From NCBI RefSeq assembly GCF_007992495.1, contig NZ_BKAJ01000070.1, positions 1-35,071 on the forward strand: a stretch of 35,071 nt of DNA, read 5' to 3'. The stretch is from Reyranella soli (GTDB lineage Bacteria; Pseudomonadota; Alphaproteobacteria; Reyranellales; Reyranellaceae). Shown here piece by piece: positions 1 through 7,239 of this stretch. The first letter of the stretch is position 1; each line of letters opens with the position of its first letter. A program made the translations under genes and the position numbers. The notes beneath the pieces were generated by a model. The model worked only from the letters and a program-made list of their open reading frames with translations, searched no databases and was not told where the DNA came from.

Positions 1-1
1 G

Positions 2-106
2 GCTCTAGCTCAACTGCGGGCTGAGTTTGTGCGACGTGCTGTCCGTGGCTCAGGAGCAAAAGTGGTAGAGCTCGGAACGTCGCGTTCCAGCACGAGCAAC
101 GCATAA
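2..106 (+). CDS. Possible C-terminal end of an unidentified gene cut by the window edge
   Basis: Frame 2 is open from the first base of the window to a TAA at 104-106. It encodes 34 residues that begin ALAQLRAEFVRRAVRG. Codon choice is GC-rich and looks protein-like, but the piece is too short to assign to any family. It may equally be a chance open frame in a decayed region, since the next feature to the right is a broken gene. Low certainty. Confidence 0.2.
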   Translation, partial: ALAQLRAEFVRRAVRGSGAKVVELGTSRSSTSNA

Positions 107-120
107 TCGGAAAGGCTTGA

Positions 121-517
121 TCACTCTAACGGCTGGTTGGCCTTTGGGCTTTCGGCCGCGACACTGTGTTGTGACAACACCTGCTTCAGGCGGCTATCGC
201 GCTCGCGCGAGCCCTGATCATAGGCGCGGTTCCAATAGACAACCCGAGCATCGCATTCCGCCGCCAAGGCGACGATGACCCGTTCTGGCCGAACCGCGGC
301 GCAGGGTCAGGCGCAAGCCGAGGGCACGCAGGCTATCATCCAGCGATCGCAGGCTATGGTGCAGCCACCAGCGCGCGGCTGCTCCCGGCGGGCGCACAAG
401 TTCGGTCTCCTCGTCGAGCACGTAGACCGGCACGACTGGGCGGCCCGAACCAAGCGCCGCGATCAGTGCGGGATTGTCGGCCAAGCGAAGATCGCGGCCG
501 AACCAGACGAGGACATA
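121..517 (-). pseudogene. Photolyase/cryptochrome N-terminal fragment, frameshifted and truncated
   Basis: On the minus strand the segment opens with VLVWFGRDLRLADNPAL, the typical start of the antenna-binding alpha/beta domain of DNA photolyases (cyclobutane pyrimidine dimer repair, FAD enzyme). It continues with VPVYVLDEE and RWWLHHSLRSLD. Near position 280 the frame changes. The neighbouring frame then continues the same domain as VVYWNRAYDQGSRERD and ends at a TGA at 121-123. Only about 130 residues remain of an enzyme that is normally about 450-500, and the whole FAD-binding domain is missing. No ATG lies in frame just upstream, so the start is lost or unusual. It is a decayed gene, probably cut during the integration events that shaped this end of the window. 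Family assignment is firm; the exact frameshift base is not. Confidence 0.75.
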
Positions 518-741
518 CCCCTTATACGCGATGCAAGCTGCATGGATTTGTGCATGACAGGCATTAAACCGCTACGTGCGTAAGCTTTGAGGTGAAGCCA
601 TACGATCGTGACATCCATGCAATGTTGTTGTTTGGCTCATGGTCGAACTGCGTCTTTGCCGGTGGCCGGCGACGTCATGGCGCATGCTGTCGTCCCCCAG
701 CAAGCGTGCACTGCCTCAAGGTGCAGTAGGGTCGCGACACC

Positions 742-791
742 TTCTGGCTACGGATCAGAAGGTTAGGAGTTGGAATCTCTTCGGGCGCGCC
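742..791 (+). tRNA. 3' fragment of tRNA-Arg(ACG), probable old attachment site
   Basis: The 50 bases can be folded as the 3' part of a tRNA. The anticodon stem TCTGG/TCAGA closes the loop CTACGGA, giving anticodon ACG. A T-arm AGGAG-TTGGAAT-CTCTT follows, then the 3' acceptor strand CGGGCGC, discriminator G and CC. The D-arm and the 5' acceptor strand are absent, and the T loop has TTGGAAT in place of TTCGAAT, so this is not a working tRNA. Integrating elements that use tRNA 3' ends leave exactly such pieces at their far end. The matching complete tRNA-Arg is not in this window and would lie to the left on the plus strand. The rest of 518-974 shows no convincing gene. Confidence 0.6.
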
Positions 792-974
792 GCTCTCACA
801 AACTCGTTTAGTTCAAGCTGGCCAGCGTTTTAGGGCAGCTCTGCTGTGATCCACAGAGAGAACGAACAGGGGAATCCGTCGCACGTCCGAGTCGCACGCG
901 TTGAGAGGTGCCACTGAGGCGCTCCGCCCTCGGCTTCGTAGGCCAGTCGGATATTGAGGGCCGCTGCAGCTTGG

Positions 975-1465
975 TCAGCGGGTTACGGCCGCGTAGCACT
1001 TCAGGACTTGGTCGATCGTGTTAAGCTCGTGGCCCGTAATGCCGCGGATCAGCTCACGCGGGACGCCGGCGTCGTGGTTTAGTGTTATGCAAGTGTGTCG
1101 CATCGTGCGCATTGTTAGTTTGTTCGTCGGCAGTCGCAGAGCATCCTTGGGATCGAGGCCGACGTAGTAGCGCGTCTCGAAGCTTGCGTGGTTGTTGGCG
1201 AGGCGGTCGCGCAGCGCGTTGAAGGCGTCGCGAAAGGCGTCGGCGTCTTTCCACGGCCGCCCCGCCGGATCATGAAAGAACGTCGTTACCGTCATGCCCC
1301 GGGGCTTGGCGGCGTTCGCGCGCCGCCGCCACGCGCTGCACCAGCGCCGGCACCAAGCGCCAGGGCGGTACCAGCGGATTGCTGGTCTTCTCCTGCCGGA
1401 AGACCAGCAAATCCGGTCATGTCCGAGGGGACTGAGGCCATCCTCAAGTAATTTTCGCCCTTGAA
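975..1465 (-). pseudogene. Tyrosine recombinase C-terminal remnant (copy 1)
   Basis: The minus strand encodes the catalytic end of a phage-type integrase split over frames. One frame gives DLLVFRQEKTSNPLVPPW then LVPALVQRVAAARERR and stops at a TGA (1270-1272). The next frame continues FFHDPAGRPW, then TRYYVGLDPKDALRLPTNKL, and MRTMRHTC with a later GITGH and a Tyr (KCYAAVTR) before a TGA at 975-977. Arg-His, Gly-His and Tyr match the conserved boxes of tyrosine recombinases. The N-terminal DNA-binding half is not recognisable. It is homologous, piece by piece, to the remnant at 6340-6890 on the other strand. It is broken and unlikely to be active. Confidence 0.75.
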
Positions 1466-1566
1466 AGGCAGTGGCTTCAAGTGCGTGGTCGGCGAGAGGC
1501 GCACCATTGCCCTGGGCGACGGTAGGGCTGCGCGGGGGCTCCACGACGCCCGTGCTCAAACATCCC

Positions 1567-1914
1567 TCAATTGTCGTGATCGGGCTCGTCGGGACCCGGC
1601 GGCTGTACGGTGAACTTCTTGTCGCGCAGCAGCTTCTCGATGGTCGCGATGCCTTCGGCATAGCGGTCGTTGCGGCATTCGATGGCCGCTGCAATGCGCG
1701 CGTGATTGCGTCGGCCGTCGGAGTTCGTGCTGCCGACGCCGTAGCGATCGTAGTAGGCCACGAGTTGGGCGCAGCGGCCGGCGGAAGGCTCCGCCTGCGC
1801 CGGGGCGGGCACGGCGATCGTCGCGTCGAGCAAGACCGCGACGAGACCGAGCAGGCTGGCACGAGATGCCTGCAGCGTTCCGTGCAAAGGACTGTTACCG
1901 GGTCGCACGCGCAT
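1567..1914 (-). CDS. Small secreted protein of unknown function, last gene of the molybdenum hydroxylase operon
   Basis: The 115-residue product has a hydrophobic stretch (about residues 21-35) ending in VPAPAQA, a likely signal-peptidase site. The mature part of about 75 residues contains two Cys and the segments CAQLVAYYDRYG and HARIAAAIECRNDRY. The start ATG lies 10 bases beyond the stop of the cytochrome c gene on the same strand, so it is probably co-transcribed and exported with it. The Cys pair could form a disulfide in the periplasm. No family is recognised. An antisense frame across the same bases looks less protein-like. Function cannot be stated. Confidence 0.55.
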   Translation of the reverse strand: MRVRPGNSPLHGTLQASRASLLGLVAVLLDATIAVPAPAQAEPSAGRCAQLVAYYDRYGVGSTNSDGRRNHARIAAAIECRNDRYAEGIATIEKLLRDKKFTVQPPGPDEPDHDN

Positions 1915-1924
1915 GCGTGTACCC

Positions 1925-2557
1925 TCAATCTGGACAGGGCTGCCCGGCTGCTCCCCACAGAGCCATGTCCCTGACGTGATCCTCGAAGGTCCCCGGCGGC
2001 GGCGTGCGGCCCGTTCCGGGTGCCCACGCCCTCGGAATGAAGCCGCTCAGCGACGCGTCGTGCTTCAGGTGCTCAACGAGACCGGCAGCGTCGCGACCGC
2101 CATTCCGTTTGGAATCCTTGAGCTGGGCACAGATCTCGGACCCACTCTTGCCGAACCAGATGAATTCCACGGGTGCGAGCTGCCAGTCGATGCCCGCATG
2201 CAAGGGCGCCGGAGCGGGCGGGTTCGGCAATTTCGACGTGACGTGGCACGTCGAACACGGGACTGTTTCTGCGCCGATGCGGCTTTCTCCGCCACGGATG
2301 TTCATACCGTGTATTCGGGATTTGCTTTCGCCAGCCGGCGTCCAGATCGGAATGGCCCTGGCATCGACATGGCAATTGGCACAGCGTGGATGCGTCACCA
2401 CCGCTTCAATTCTCTTCCAGGCCTCCAGCCCCTCGGCCCGGCTGATGCTGCCCAACGGCAACGCATCCTTCGACTCTTCCTTGGCCAGAACAAGTCCCGT
2501 CAGGGTGACGATTGATGAACTGGCAAGGGTGAGCGCGATCAGAATTGTCTTCCTCAT
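1925..2557 (-). CDS. Periplasmic cytochrome c with two CXXCH sites, partner of the molybdenum hydroxylase
   Basis: The 210-residue product starts with a signal peptide (MRKTILIALTLASSS...). It carries two covalent heme motifs, CANCH at residues 59-63 and CSTCH at 101-105. The rest has no other motif I recognise. The gene starts 9 bases after the stop of the molybdopterin subunit. Enzymes of this class that act in the periplasm pass electrons to c-type cytochromes, sometimes fused to the large subunit as in nicotinate dehydrogenase. Here the cytochrome is a separate protein, and it most likely takes electrons from the 2Fe-2S subunit toward the respiratory chain. The heme motifs are directly visible; the partner assignment rests on gene order. 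Confidence 0.85.
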   Translation of the reverse strand: MRKTILIALTLASSSIVTLTGLVLAKEESKDALPLGSISRAEGLEAWKRIEAVVTHPRCANCHVDARAIPIWTPAGESKSRIHGMNIRGGESRIGAETVPCSTCHVTSKLPNPPAPAPLHAGIDWQLAPVEFIWFGKSGSEICAQLKDSKRNGGRDAAGLVEHLKHDASLSGFIPRAWAPGTGRTPPPGTFEDHVRDMALWGAAGQPCPD

Positions 2558-2566
2558 GGCTCACCC

Positions 2567-4825
2567 TCAGACGAAATCGATGAACTTGTTGAAAGGCATT
2601 TCCCGTATGCGCTTGCCGGTGGCGGCGAAGATGGCATTGGCCAGCGCTGGCGCCGCAGGAGGGACAGGCGGCTCGCCGATGCCCCTGACGGTGTAGTCGT
2701 TTTCCAGGCCGCGCACCTCGATCACCGGGCACTGATACATGCGCATGCCTTCGTGGTGATGGTAATTGGTTTGCTGTACGCCCCCCTTGGCATAGGTGAG
2801 TTCGCAGTTCATGGCATGGCCCAGGCCCCAGACGACGCCGCCCTGGACGAGATTCTCGAAATTGACAGGATCGACGACCGTGCCGACATCGGCCGCCACC
2901 CAGACCTTGTCGATCTTGATGCCGGCGTCGGTCATGGACACTTCGACGATCTCGGCGACGGCCGTTCCGAACGACTCGACGAACGCAACCCCGCGGCCTT
3001 TTCCGCGTCCCAGAGGCCCCTTCCAGTCGGCCATCTTACCGACGGTTTCCAGGACCTTCCGGTAGATCGGGATCTTGCACATCTCGATGCGCGCCCTGAG
3101 CGGGTCCAGGCCGGCGGCGTGAATCAACTCGTCGATGAAGCTCTCGGTGAAGAATCCGTTGGCCGAAGCGCCGACGGACCGCCAGGTCGTGGACGGCGAC
3201 AGTCCCTGTATTTCGAAGCTTTTCGCGCGGTAGTTGGGAATGTCGTAGTACAGGTTCCAGATGCCGACCGCGAGCTGGCCATCGGGATCCTTCGTCGGCG
3301 TCCCCATTCTCGCCAGGAGTTCCTTGAAGGGCGCCGTTGCCGCCACCTGGAAATCGGCGGCAACGATCCTTCCATCCTTGACGCTTCCCCGATACTTGCC
3401 CATCGCGATCTGCCGCGGAATGTCCTGCCGGAAATCCTCCTCTCGCGAGAAGATGAGCTTCACCGGAATTCCGCGCATCTGATTCACGATCTCCGCAAGC
3501 ACCCTGACATTCTCGAACTCGAGGCGATGGCCGAAACTCCCGCCCATCCACTCGTTGTGGAACGTCACCTGTTCCGGCTTCAGGCCGATCGCCGTTGCCG
3601 CGATGGCCTGCACCGATTGTGGCGTCTGATGCCCCACCCAGATTTCCATGCCCTTGTCGGTAACGATGCCGATGCCGTTGAGCGGCTCCAGCGGCTGATG
3701 CCCGACATAGGGCGCGCGGTATTCCGCCTCGATCAGCGTGCCTTCCTTCAATCCGGCGTCGACATCGCCGTCATTGCGCCATTCCTTGCCGAGGAATTGT
3801 GGAACGAAGGAAGAGGCGGCGACCTTCCAGTGCTCGGCCTGTTCGGCCGGGTATTTGCTCGGCGCCCATACGCAGTCGACACGCTCGGCCGCCTGCATGG
3901 CGTACCAGCTGTTCGTTGCGATGACGGCGATGCCGTTCGATATCTTGAGGATCTTCCGGACCCCCGGCATCGACTGGGCCTTGCTCGCGTCGAACGACAC
4001 GATCGGCTGCCCCTTGTTGGGGTTCAGTTGGACGGCCGCGTACACCATGCCGTCCATCTTCCGATCGATGCCGAACTTCATTTCGCCGGTGACTTTCGAC
4101 CGGATGTCGAGCCGCTCCATCGGCTTGCCGATGAATCGCCATTGTGAAGGCTCGCGGAGCTTGGTGACCGCAACCGGTGTGATCTTCGCCGCGTCGGCCG
4201 CCAGCGCGACGTAGGGAATCTTCGTGCCGTTCGGCAGGATCACGTTTCCGGCCTCGGTGCGCAGGTCGGCAGCCGCGATTCCGGTGCGCCGGGCTGCCGT
4301 CGCCTTCAGCGTTTCCCGCGCGACCGCCCCGGCCATGCGCAGCTTGTCGAACGTATCGGGGATCGCGCTGGAGCCCCCGGTCATCTGCAGGCCGGCCTTC
4401 CTTAGCCATTCCAGCGCGGCCGCGCGCGCCTTCTCGGCTTCGGGGCTTCGGTCCGGCGCCATGAACGGCGCCAGTTCGTGGGAAAAGCCGGTGTTGAAAT
4501 AGGCGGGACTGGGTCCGGCGAAACGGATCTCGAACTGGTTCGGTTCGAGGTCCAGCTCCTCAGCGATCATCAGGGGCTGGATGGAACCGACGCCCTGACC
4601 CTTGTCGGCATGCTGGGCGATCAGCGTGATCTTCTGCGGACTGATCTCGACCCACGGATTGAATGTCACCGAGTTCGGCCCGAGGTCCGCCGTCAGCGGA
4701 TTTGTCGCGGCGGCAGAGGCAGGGGCCTGTTGCGCCCGGGCATACTGCCCGAACGCCACGCCGCCGGCGGCCGCGACGGAGGCGAAAACGAAGGTTCTCC
4801 GGGAAAGAGTGGGCATGTCGGCCAT
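2567..4825 (-). CDS. Molybdopterin-binding subunit of an aldehyde/isoquinoline 1-oxidoreductase-type hydroxylase
   Basis: The 752-residue protein begins MADMPTLSRRTFVFASVAAA, a clear twin-arginine (Tat) signal, so the folded, cofactor-loaded enzyme is exported to the periplasm. The body matches the beta subunit of isoquinoline 1-oxidoreductase and related xanthine dehydrogenase family enzymes. It has a molybdopterin loop MGGSFGHR near residue 430 and the C-terminal GIGEPPVPPAAPALANAI near 710, which holds the catalytic Glu. These enzymes hydroxylate N-heterocycles or oxidise aldehydes with water as oxygen donor. The chosen start lies 1 base after the stop of the 2Fe-2S gene with a GGGAGG ribosome site; a longer frame upstream would overlap that gene. 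There is no FAD subunit gene nearby, consistent with cytochrome c as acceptor. The substrate is unknown. Confidence 0.92.
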   Translation of the reverse strand: MADMPTLSRRTFVFASVAAAGGVAFGQYARAQQAPASAAATNPLTADLGPNSVTFNPWVEISPQKITLIAQHADKGQGVGSIQPLMIAEELDLEPNQFEIRFAGPSPAYFNTGFSHELAPFMAPDRSPEAEKARAAALEWLRKAGLQMTGGSSAIPDTFDKLRMAGAVARETLKATAARRTGIAAADLRTEAGNVILPNGTKIPYVALAADAAKITPVAVTKLREPSQWRFIGKPMERLDIRSKVTGEMKFGIDRKMDGMVYAAVQLNPNKGQPIVSFDASKAQSMPGVRKILKISNGIAVIATNSWYAMQAAERVDCVWAPSKYPAEQAEHWKVAASSFVPQFLGKEWRNDGDVDAGLKEGTLIEAEYRAPYVGHQPLEPLNGIGIVTDKGMEIWVGHQTPQSVQAIAATAIGLKPEQVTFHNEWMGGSFGHRLEFENVRVLAEIVNQMRGIPVKLIFSREEDFRQDIPRQIAMGKYRGSVKDGRIVAADFQVAATAPFKELLARMGTPTKDPDGQLAVGIWNLYYDIPNYRAKSFEIQGLSPSTTWRSVGASANGFFTESFIDELIHAAGLDPLRARIEMCKIPIYRKVLETVGKMADWKGPLGRGKGRGVAFVESFGTAVAEIVEVSMTDAGIKIDKVWVAADVGTVVDPVNFENLVQGGVVWGLGHAMNCELTYAKGGVQQTNYHHHEGMRMYQCPVIEVRGLENDYTVRGIGEPPVPPAAPALANAIFAATGKRIREMPFNKFIDFV

Positions 4826-4826
4826 G

Positions 4827-5288
4827 TCACTTCCCTCCCATCTTCTCGGCCGCCGCATGGATCGCGCCACGGATGCGCTCATAGGTTCCGCACCGACAGA
4901 GGTTCCCCGACATGACGACGTCGATGTCCTTGTCGCTCGGCTTCGGAATGGTTTTGAGAAGCGCGATGGCCTGGATGATCTGGCCGGCCTGGCAGTAGCC
5001 GCATTGCGGCACCTGATGCTCTATCCAGGCTTCCTGCACGGGGTGCAGCTTGCCGTTGCCGACCGCTTCGAGGGTGGTGATCGCTTTGCCGGCGACGTCG
5101 GCCATGCGGGCCTGGCAGGACCGAACGGCCGCGCCGTCGATCTGCACCGTACAGGCGCCACACTGAGCGATGCCGCACCCGTATTTAGGACTCGTGATGC
5201 CAAGCTCGTCGCGCAAGACCCAGAGCAGGGGCATCTCCGGAACGACGTCTACCTGGTGTTTGGTTCCATTGACGGTCAGTTCGAACAT
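4827..5288 (-). CDS. 2Fe-2S subunit of the molybdenum hydroxylase
   Basis: The 153-residue protein has the two-domain layout of the small subunit of xanthine dehydrogenase family enzymes. The N-terminal plant-ferredoxin-like cluster uses C38, C43, C46 ([12 protein letters not shown]) and C58. The C-terminal helical cluster uses C96 and C99 (QCGYC) and C131 and C133 (LCRCG). It carries electrons from the molybdenum centre of the downstream subunit to an outside acceptor. It has no signal peptide, so it would be carried through the Tat pathway bound to the large subunit. The start has an AAGGAAGG ribosome site. All eight cluster ligands are present, so the protein should be functional. Confidence 0.93.
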   Translation of the reverse strand: MFELTVNGTKHQVDVVPEMPLLWVLRDELGITSPKYGCGIAQCGACTVQIDGAAVRSCQARMADVAGKAITTLEAVGNGKLHPVQEAWIEHQVPQCGYCQAGQIIQAIALLKTIPKPSDKDIDVVMSGNLCRCGTYERIRGAIHAAAEKMGGK

Positions 5289-5341
5289 GTCGACGCCTTC
5301 CTTCTGTAGCGGTTGCTATTCGTCACGGCGAACGTCGCCTT

Positions 5342-5776
5342 CTATGGGGCCGCCGTGCTCCGCCTGATGGCGGCGGCCGCCGCCTCGGCGACCGCGATGT
5401 CCTCTTCTACCGAACCGGCGCTGGTTCCGACCGCGCCGACGATCTGGTCATCGACCTTCACCGGCAGGCCGCCGCCAAAGATCACGACGTTGCCGCCATT
5501 GCTCTGCTCGATCCCGAACAGCGGTGCCCCGGGCTGGGCAAGCTCGGCGAGATAATCTGTCGTCTTGTCGAACATGCGCGCCGTCTTCGCCTTGCCGATG
5601 GCGAGGTCGATGCTTCCTGCGAGAGCGCCGTCCTGGCGGGTGAAGGCGATCAGGGCGCCCCCGGCATCGACGACCGCGATATTGTAGGGAATGCCAAGGC
5701 TGGCCGCCTTGGCCTCGCCGGCCTCGAGCATCTGCTTTGCATCGGCCAGCGTCAGCGTCTCGAGCGTGCGAGGCAT
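5342..5776 (-). CDS. GlcG/HbpS-family (DUF336) heme-binding-like protein
   Basis: The 144-residue protein matches the GlcG/HbpS fold throughout: an N-terminal LTLADAKQMLEAGEAKA helix, AVVDAGGALIAFTRQDGA, then GGGLPVKVDDQIVGAVGTSAG and a closing Ala-rich helix. Members bind heme or act as accessory proteins in oxidative catabolic clusters. Here it is the first gene of the operon leading into the molybdenum hydroxylase, with a GAGGAG ribosome site and 53 bases to the next start. No signal peptide is seen, so it should act in the cytoplasm. The stretch from 5777 to about 6000 upstream must hold the operon promoter, but I could not pick convincing -35/-10 boxes. Its precise role in the cluster is not known. 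Confidence 0.85.
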   Translation of the reverse strand: MPRTLETLTLADAKQMLEAGEAKAASLGIPYNIAVVDAGGALIAFTRQDGALAGSIDLAIGKAKTARMFDKTTDYLAELAQPGAPLFGIEQSNGGNVVIFGGGLPVKVDDQIVGAVGTSAGSVEEDIAVAEAAAAAIRRSTAAP

Positions 5777-6009
5777 GCGTCTCCTCTCGATCCGGTTTCC
5801 ACTCTGTCAGTCGAGACGAGCGCGACCGGGGATGGCCAGGAATTGCGACCGGCAGGCGATGTCCAAGTACCTGAATGTTTTTGTGCCAGGCGATTGGCGC
5901 CTAGACCCTTACCGGACCTGGCCAGGAAGCGGAAATAGCATCGAGGTGCTGGGGGCGCAGGTTAAAAGAGGTAAAAACTCAGACCGCGGTGGTGACTGTC
6001 TCGGCCCGG

Positions 6010-6322
6010 CCTCTGGCTCGATCCGTGCCAGATGGCGTCGATCTCGACCGACAATTTTCGCCATACCGGATTTGACTTCGTCGGCGCGCAGCGCCTCCTG
6101 GATGCCGCCGTCGAGACTCTCGACGATGTCGGCGGGCGTCTTGGCCGGAAGGAAAAAGCCGAACCATGCAACGTCCTGGAGCTCCGGATAGCCAGCTTCC
6201 GCCATCGTCGGCACATCGGCAAGAAACAAGCTTCGATGCGGGCCGGTGGTCGCCAGGGCACGAAGCGCTCCGGTCGTCGAGCTGGCCGACGCTGAGGGCG
6301 AGACGTCGATCGGCGACGCCAT
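6010..6322 (-). pseudogene. Bug/TctC-type tricarboxylate-binding protein fragment
   Basis: The minus strand carries LRALATTGPHRSLFLADVPT, then MAEAGYPELQDVAWFGFFLP and AKTPADIVESL, the C-terminal lobe signature of Bug/TctC periplasmic binding proteins. The similarity fades at about 6040 (GMAKI), where the frame no longer gives the usual ending. It also has no N-terminal lobe, because plus-strand integrase sequence begins at about 6340. Roughly 90 of about 320 residues remain. The 5777-6010 stretch to its left has no recognisable gene. It is a dead fragment, most likely cut when the adjacent recombinase sequence arrived. Confidence 0.7.
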
Positions 6323-6339
6323 GGTAATGATGAGCTGGC

Positions 6340-6890
6340 TCGGCGTCCGCCGGCAGGACTGGCTGGGCTGGCCCGCCGATTTCTTCGACCGCGATCTGAT
6401 CGCCTTCAGCCAGGAGAAGACGGACCTCCCGAACGTCCTGCCCTGGTCGATCGTGCCCGAACTTGTCGAGAGGGTCGCCGCTGCAAAGAAGCGACGCGCT
6501 GACAGCGCGGTATCAGCGCGGACTTCTTCCATGACCGGGAAGGACGGCCCTGGGCGAACGCTCTAGGCCTTCCGCCGGGCATTCAACCGCGTGCGGGCCA
6601 AGCTTGAGTTGCAGTACGGCAGCTTCACGACCCGCTACTACGTCGGCCTGGTCGACGGCGACCCGCTGGCGGTACCGACGTCAGAGCTGACCATGCGGAC
6701 GATGAGGCACACCTGCGTGACGCTGAACTATGACGTCGGCGTGCCGCCGCATCTGATCCCCGGCATAACTGGGCACCGACAGGACGAGATCGACGAGATC
6801 CTGGCGCACTACCGGGCGCGCACGGCCGACCAAGCCCAGGCTGCACCCGAGCTGCGCATGGCGAGCGAGAAATTGAGGGGAGAAGGTTAG
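6340..6890 (+). pseudogene. Tyrosine recombinase C-terminal remnant (copy 2)
   Basis: On the plus strand, DRDLIAFSQEKTDLPNVLPW and IVPELVERVAAAKKRRAD align with the copy at 975-1465. The frame then shifts near 6525 to FFHDREGRPWANAL, and again near 6564 to AFRRAFNRVRAKLE. After that it stays open: TTRYYVGLVDGDPLAVPTSE, MRTMRHTCVTLNYDVGVPPH, GITGH and HYRART, with a stop at 6888-6890. The last 100 residues therefore keep Arg, His, Gly-His and Tyr of the catalytic domain. The two frameshifts and the lack of an N-terminal domain make it a pseudogene. It points toward the tRNA-Leu fragment at 7007. Confidence 0.75.
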
Positions 6891-6895
6891 GCGTT

Positions 6896-6919
6896 GTTGC
6901 ACGTTTGGAGACGTGCAAC
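6896..6919. repeat. Perfect inverted repeat just after the recombinase remnant
   Basis: GTTGCACGT and ACGTGCAAC pair over nine bases around the spacer TTGGAG, five bases after the stop of the remnant. There is no T-run, so a classical terminator is not supported. It could be a factor-independent stop without a U-tract or a recombinase or regulator site. The remaining bases up to 7006 show nothing else I can name. Confidence 0.35.
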
Positions 6920-7006
6920 TGACACATGCAACAAAGGGCACGATCCGTTCACGTCTGTGCAAAACGCGCGACGGAGAGAAAATCCAAGCAGAGATGAATT
7001 TTGAGA

Positions 7007-7061
7007 TGGTGCCCCCGGTCGGACTCGAACCAACACTTCCGTGAGGAAACCTGATTTTGAG
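7007..7061 (-). repeat. Attachment-site copy: 3' end of tRNA-Leu, far end of the island
   Basis: These 55 bases are identical to 16402-16456, the 3' part of the complete tRNA-Leu(CAA), and include the encoded CCA. The match begins exactly at the CCA end and stops inside the anticodon arm; the following bases (GGGCGACGG against TCAGGCGCG) are unrelated. This is the direct repeat left by site-specific integration into a tRNA 3' end. It lacks the 5' half and cannot make a tRNA. Confidence 0.92.
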
Positions 7062-7086
7062 GGGCGACGGACGGCTTATCCTTTCT

Positions 7087-7181
7087 CTAGCCGGCAGTAC
7101 GACAAGGTACGATAAGCGCCTGATCCATCTGGCATTTCCACGTCGTACCGTGATCCAGTCCTAGCCGGTCGTACGCCACGG
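7087..7181 (+). repeat. Pair of direct repeats between att copy and integrase, possible integrase arm sites
   Basis: Two 21-base units at 7087-7107 and 7161-7181 share CTAGCCGG, then GTACG and CA-GG at the same spacing (17 of 21 bases equal). They lie 74 bases apart between the attachment copy and the integrase start. Many tyrosine integrases bind repeated arm-type sites with their N-terminal domain in just this position. The role is inferred from location. The rest of 7062-7239 shows only the integrase ribosome site. Confidence 0.4.
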
Positions 7182-7239
7182 TTGGATTTCTGGCTGCACC
7201 TATTTTGCACCTGAAGTCCCGCCTCGCCGGAGGATAGGA

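Noticed and set aside
2753..4147. Long open frame on the plus strand opposite the molybdopterin subunit
   Set aside because: Its product is rich in Asp, Arg and His with no domain, while the minus strand gives a full, motif-complete enzyme. It is a GC-rich antisense shadow.
7007..7061. A second functional tRNA-Leu
   Set aside because: Only the 3' 55 bases are present; the 5' acceptor strand and D-arm are missing and the following sequence does not match.
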